A DNA stretch of 7,998 nucleotides from an uncultured bacterium (lineage in GTDB: Bacteria; Patescibacteriota; Minisyncoccia; SW-4-49-11): positions 1-7,998 of the forward strand of contig CAJXTH010000030.1 in the NCBI GenBank assembly GCA_913060955.1, in the 5' to 3' direction. The stretch's first letter is position 1. The number at the start of each line of letters is the position of its first letter. The position numbers and the translations under genes were made by a program. Below, piece after piece: positions 4,974-7,998 of the stretch. Under the pieces are notes generated by a model, which was not told the DNA's origin, ran no database searches, and worked only from the letters and a program-made list of their open reading frames with translations.

Positions 4974-7900
4974 CTACAAAATATCAATTCCCAATACTCG
5001 CTCTACTTCGGCAATATCTGTAGTACCGTCTAATACCTTCAAGATTCCTGAAGTTTCAAGAGTAGTCATTCCGTCTTCGATTGCGGCGTCTTTGAGGTCT
5101 TGGACATTTTGGGTTTGGGGGATCATCTTTTTGATCTTGGTACTTACCACAAAAATCTCAAAAATAGCGGTCATACCATGGTACCCGGTCATGTTAGACT
5201 CAGAGGACGAAGCTTCATAAATCGTGTCTGGAATTCGGTCGTGGAATCGAGCAGGAAGTTTTGCGCGAAGGGTTTCTTGTTCTTCTGGAGTGAGGTTGCG
5301 AGCTACCTTGGTTTCCGGGTCAAGTTTTCGAATGATTCGCTGGGCTACGGTAGCGTTTACAAAGGTGGCAATCTCGGTGAGTCCTACGCCCAAATCATAC
5401 AATCGCAGAATAGCTGAAGCGGCATCGTTGGTGTGCAGGGTCGAGAGTAGTAAGTGTCCGGTTGCGGCTGCCTGAATAGCAACTTTGGCGGTCTCGGTGT
5501 CTCGAATTTCTCCGATCAAAACGATGTTCGGGTTTTGTCGAAGAAGAGCTCGGAGCGCGTTTGGGAAGGTGTACCCAGTATCGTCATTGACATTGGTCTG
5601 TAAAATTCCTGGGAGTTTATACTCGATCGGGTCCTCGATGGTGATAATTTTGACTCCCGGCTGGTTGATGGTGTTCAGAGCTGCATAGAGTGTGGTCGAT
5701 TTACCGGCGCTGGTTGGTCCCGTAACCAAGATAAGTCCCGTTGTTTTTTTGATCTGATCTTGGAGGGTTGCCAGGTTTTCTGGATCAAGCCCAAGATCTG
5801 CCAGGCTGATATCCTGAATATCTGATCGAAGAATTCGAAGCACCATGGTTTGCCCATATCCTCCTGGAATAATCGAGAGACGGACATCATAGTTTTTGTC
5901 TCCAAAGATAGTAAATCGGCCCTCTTGGATTTTGTTACTAATATCTAATCGAAGTCCTGCAGTGATTTTTACCTGCGACAGCATCTGTGGATAGATCGAC
6001 TTTGGTAATCGTGCTGCCTGATGCAGGACTCCGTCGATTCGGAATCGGAGTACCAGATCTCCCATGTCGGGCTCGATGTGAATATCTGTTGCCCGAGCCT
6101 GGATCGCTGCGGCTGCGATTAGCTGCATTTGCTCGGGGATGAGCATTGTTTCGCTAATGTTTTGGAGGGACTCAATAGTAGTGTTTTCTGGGGTGTGATC
6201 TTTGAGGTAAATTCCTCGGGAAAGAGCAGAGGAGAGGGTTTCTTCGTACAACTCCTCGATATAGGTGATGTCTCCGGCTACCATTTCAACTTCTTCCAGA
6301 GCTGTTTCTCCTTGGAGAGCATGAAGCACGCCATCTTGGTAGAGCGTTACCATTCCGTTTTCAATTGCTTTGCGGAATACTTTATACTCAGCAGCTCGCT
6401 CCAAGACAAGATCTTTGATATTGTCACGAGCCTCAAAGAGTTCGTACAGGGCGAATCGTCCTTTGTAACCAAGGCCATAACATTTTGGACATCCGACAGG
6501 ACGCCAGAGTTTAGTAATTTCCTTCGGAACATTGATTCCTGCTTTGGGGGAGATAACGGCCAGAGCTTTTTGGATTCGAGTTACCTCTGCTTCAGTTGGG
6601 ACGTATTCTTCTTTACAGTCGCAAAGTTTTCGAACCAATCGCTGCGCAACAAATAGGTTCATGGCAGAAGTGATCAAGTTGACGTCCACGTCTAGCTCCT
6701 GAAGCCGAGTTGAGATTCCAACCGAGTCGTTGGTGTGAATGGTTGAAAACACCAAGTGACCAGTAATCGAAGCGTTCACCGCAATTTCGGCAGTCTCATC
6801 GTCACGGATCTCACCAACCATGATCACGTCAGGGTCTTGCCGTACGATGGCTTTGAGTCCGTTGGCAAAGTTATATCCGCGTCGTCGGTCAACCTGGGTT
6901 TGGTTAATGTTTTTGAGTCGGTACTCGATCGGATCTTCAATAGTAATGATGTTGGTATCACTACTGTTAATATAATTTAAGAATGTATACAAACTGGTGG
7001 TTTTTCCGGATCCAGTCGGTCCAGAGAGCATAATCATTCCTTGGGGTTTTTCGAGGTTTCGAAGAATAATATCCTTAAAGGTTGGGCGAATACCAAAGGA
7101 GTGGATGTCCAGAGTATGCATCTGGGTGTTCAAGAGACGAAGCACGATAATTTCTCCATTTTTACCCGGCAGAATCGACACACGAACGTCGATGGACTGT
7201 TGGGCAGTTCCGTCTGGATCTGTGGTAACAATCGTAAATCGACCATCTTGTGAGGTGGTTTTGATGTTGAGGACTAAAGAAGCCAGGTTTTTTACTCGGG
7301 AAATGAGCGGCTTGTACAGCTCCATATCAAAATTCAAGATGTCTTGGAGCACTCCGTCAATTCGGTATCGGAGTCGGGTAGAGGAGCCTTTGGGCTCGAT
7401 GTGAATGTCCGAGGCAAAGGTAGCTATCGCTCCGGCACAAATCATCTGAATGAACTCAGAGGTTTGGACATTATCAAGTTTGTCCGCAAAATCTCCCAGA
7501 GTCTGAATGTTGCGTTCGACGTCCTTGATGTATTTATCGGGAACAATCAGGGTGTCCTTGACAACTTTGGATCGCTCCTGGATGAAGTCATAGGTAGTGA
7601 TTGCCTTTTGAAGACTTGTTTCTGATACCAAATACAACTCTAGCTCGTAATTTTCCTGATAAAAATGTTGCAAAATGCGGCGAGTAAGAGGGTTTGAGAT
7701 ATCTACGATAGCAACCTTCATGTTTATACCAGAACGCTGAAAAACAGCCATCTTGGCTTTGGTGGCTTGTTCGCGAGTAAGCGTTTTTAAGGCATCTGGG
7801 TTAACCGGGATAAATTTGAGGTTAATATATGGAATCCCCAGGCTGTCTGCTTTTTGTTGCGTAGATTTTTCCTCTCCTTGTCTTCGGATCGAGGTCATCA

Positions 7901-7976
7901 TCGTCTCGGCTTCGTTGCTTTGACGTAATTTCTGATGAAAACTCTGACGTTCCTCAGACTGTTTTTTGTATGGCAT
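4974..7976 (-). CDS. Tandem double GspE/PilB-type secretion/pilus assembly ATPase
   Basis: A cytoplasmic traffic ATPase that powers type IV pilus extension or type II-like secretion. It is 1000 residues, nearly twice the usual 550-600, because two motors are joined in one frame. Residues about 40-130 are a T2SSE_N-like domain (LGIPYINL at 46-53). Motor 1 has SDIHIEP (189-195), Walker A GPTGSGKTTS (319-328), Asp box TIEDPIEY (345-352), Walker B IMVGEIRD (385-392), His box STIHTND (411-417), and zinc-type cysteines CDC (452-454) and CPKC (496-499). Motor 2 has TDIHIEP (630-636), Walker A GPTSAGKSTT (753-762), Asp box 779-786, Walker B IGEIRD (821-826) and His box STLHTND (845-851), but no cysteines in the matching zone. 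It has no N-terminal domain of its own; a linker at about 560-615 joins the halves. The ATG at 7976 is the first in frame, but the frame stays open to the window edge, so the true start could be upstream. No Shine-Dalgarno sequence. PilB versus GspE cannot be settled without neighbouring pil or gsp genes. Confidence 0.9.
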   Translation of the reverse strand: MPYKKQSEERQSFHQKLRQSNEAETMMTSIRRQGEEKSTQQKADSLGIPYINLKFIPVNPDALKTLTREQATKAKMAVFQRSGINMKVAIVDISNPLTRRILQHFYQENYELELYLVSETSLQKAITTYDFIQERSKVVKDTLIVPDKYIKDVERNIQTLGDFADKLDNVQTSEFIQMICAGAIATFASDIHIEPKGSSTRLRYRIDGVLQDILNFDMELYKPLISRVKNLASLVLNIKTTSQDGRFTIVTTDPDGTAQQSIDVRVSILPGKNGEIIVLRLLNTQMHTLDIHSFGIRPTFKDIILRNLEKPQGMIMLSGPTGSGKTTSLYTFLNYINSSDTNIITIEDPIEYRLKNINQTQVDRRRGYNFANGLKAIVRQDPDVIMVGEIRDDETAEIAVNASITGHLVFSTIHTNDSVGISTRLQELDVDVNLITSAMNLFVAQRLVRKLCDCKEEYVPTEAEVTRIQKALAVISPKAGINVPKEITKLWRPVGCPKCYGLGYKGRFALYELFEARDNIKDLVLERAAEYKVFRKAIENGMVTLYQDGVLHALQGETALEEVEMVAGDITYIEELYEETLSSALSRGIYLKDHTPENTTIESLQNISETMLIPEQMQLIAAAAIQARATDIHIEPDMGDLVLRFRIDGVLHQAARLPKSIYPQMLSQVKITAGLRLDISNKIQEGRFTIFGDKNYDVRLSIIPGGYGQTMVLRILRSDIQDISLADLGLDPENLATLQDQIKKTTGLILVTGPTSAGKSTTLYAALNTINQPGVKIITIEDPIEYKLPGILQTNVNDDTGYTFPNALRALLRQNPNIVLIGEIRDTETAKVAIQAAATGHLLLSTLHTNDAASAILRLYDLGVGLTEIATFVNATVAQRIIRKLDPETKVARNLTPEEQETLRAKLPARFHDRIPDTIYEASSSESNMTGYHGMTAIFEIFVVSTKIKKMIPQTQNVQDLKDAAIEDGMTTLETSGILKVLDGTTDIAEVERVLGIDIL

Positions 7977-7998
7977 GTATTGTGTTTTGGTGGCTATA

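Noticed and set aside
6129..6656. 175-codon open frame on the plus strand inside the double motor gene
   Set aside because: It lies opposite conserved motor motifs and has no recognisable domain or ribosome site; it is a shadow of the minus-strand gene.
5620..6950. Recent DNA duplication between the two motor halves
   Set aside because: The best shared stretch (5620-5648 and 6922-6950, around the Asp box) differs at six third-codon positions in 29 bases, and the rest is far more divergent, so this is old duplication or fusion under protein-level constraint.
4974..7976. Two motor genes joined by a frameshift or assembly mistake
   Set aside because: The frame is continuous with no stop or out-of-frame overlap, the second half has no start or T2SSE_N domain of its own, and the linker is well formed. 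An assembly error cannot be fully excluded without reads.

Overview
This 8 kb window is gene-dense and at roughly middling GC looks bacterial. It probably comes from an uncultured lineage such as the Candidate Phyla Radiation (Patescibacteria). That placement is an inference from three things: the unusual tandem PilB/GspE motor, a set of start codons that all lack a clear Shine-Dalgarno sequence, and short intergenic spaces. There is no rRNA or ribosomal protein here to test it. TGA appears as a stop inside an ATGA gene overlap and glycine is written with GGN codons, so the UGA-glycine code of Gracilibacteria/Absconditabacteria does not seem to apply.

Layout from left to right. Positions 1-540 hold the 5' part of a minus-strand gene for a single-pass membrane-anchored protein whose outside portion resembles the start of a beta-propeller; it runs off the left edge. 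It is divergent from idi (606-1148, plus strand), a convincing type I isopentenyl-diphosphate isomerase and the only plus-strand gene. The 180 bp after idi contain small palindromic repeats of two families and separate idi from a long minus-strand block. Reading that block in its direction of transcription, it holds a 1000-residue protein with two complete secretion/pilus motor modules in tandem (7976-4974), a 151 bp spacer with more of the same repeats, then tsaE (tRNA t6A synthesis ATPase), a PfkB-family sugar or nucleoside kinase and a FemAB-family peptidoglycan aminoacyltransferase, and finally a DUF21-CBS membrane protein of the CorC/CNNM family with no C-terminal CorC/HlyC domain. tsaE, pfkB and femAB are packed with a 5 bp gap and a 4 bp ATGA overlap and are almost certainly one operon. 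Sigma70-like elements can be proposed in front of tsaE, the CorC gene and the left-edge gene.

Functionally this is mostly housekeeping: tRNA modification, cell-wall cross-bridge formation, ion homeostasis, isoprenoid isomerisation and type IV pilus or type II secretion power. Nothing looks like a defence or mobile-element cargo system. The two things that most deserve a second look are the single-chain double motor, in which only the first half keeps the zinc-binding cysteines, and the two intergenic repeat families. One of these has the GTAG-headed hairpin expected of REP elements mobilised by RAYT (TnpA-REP) transposases.
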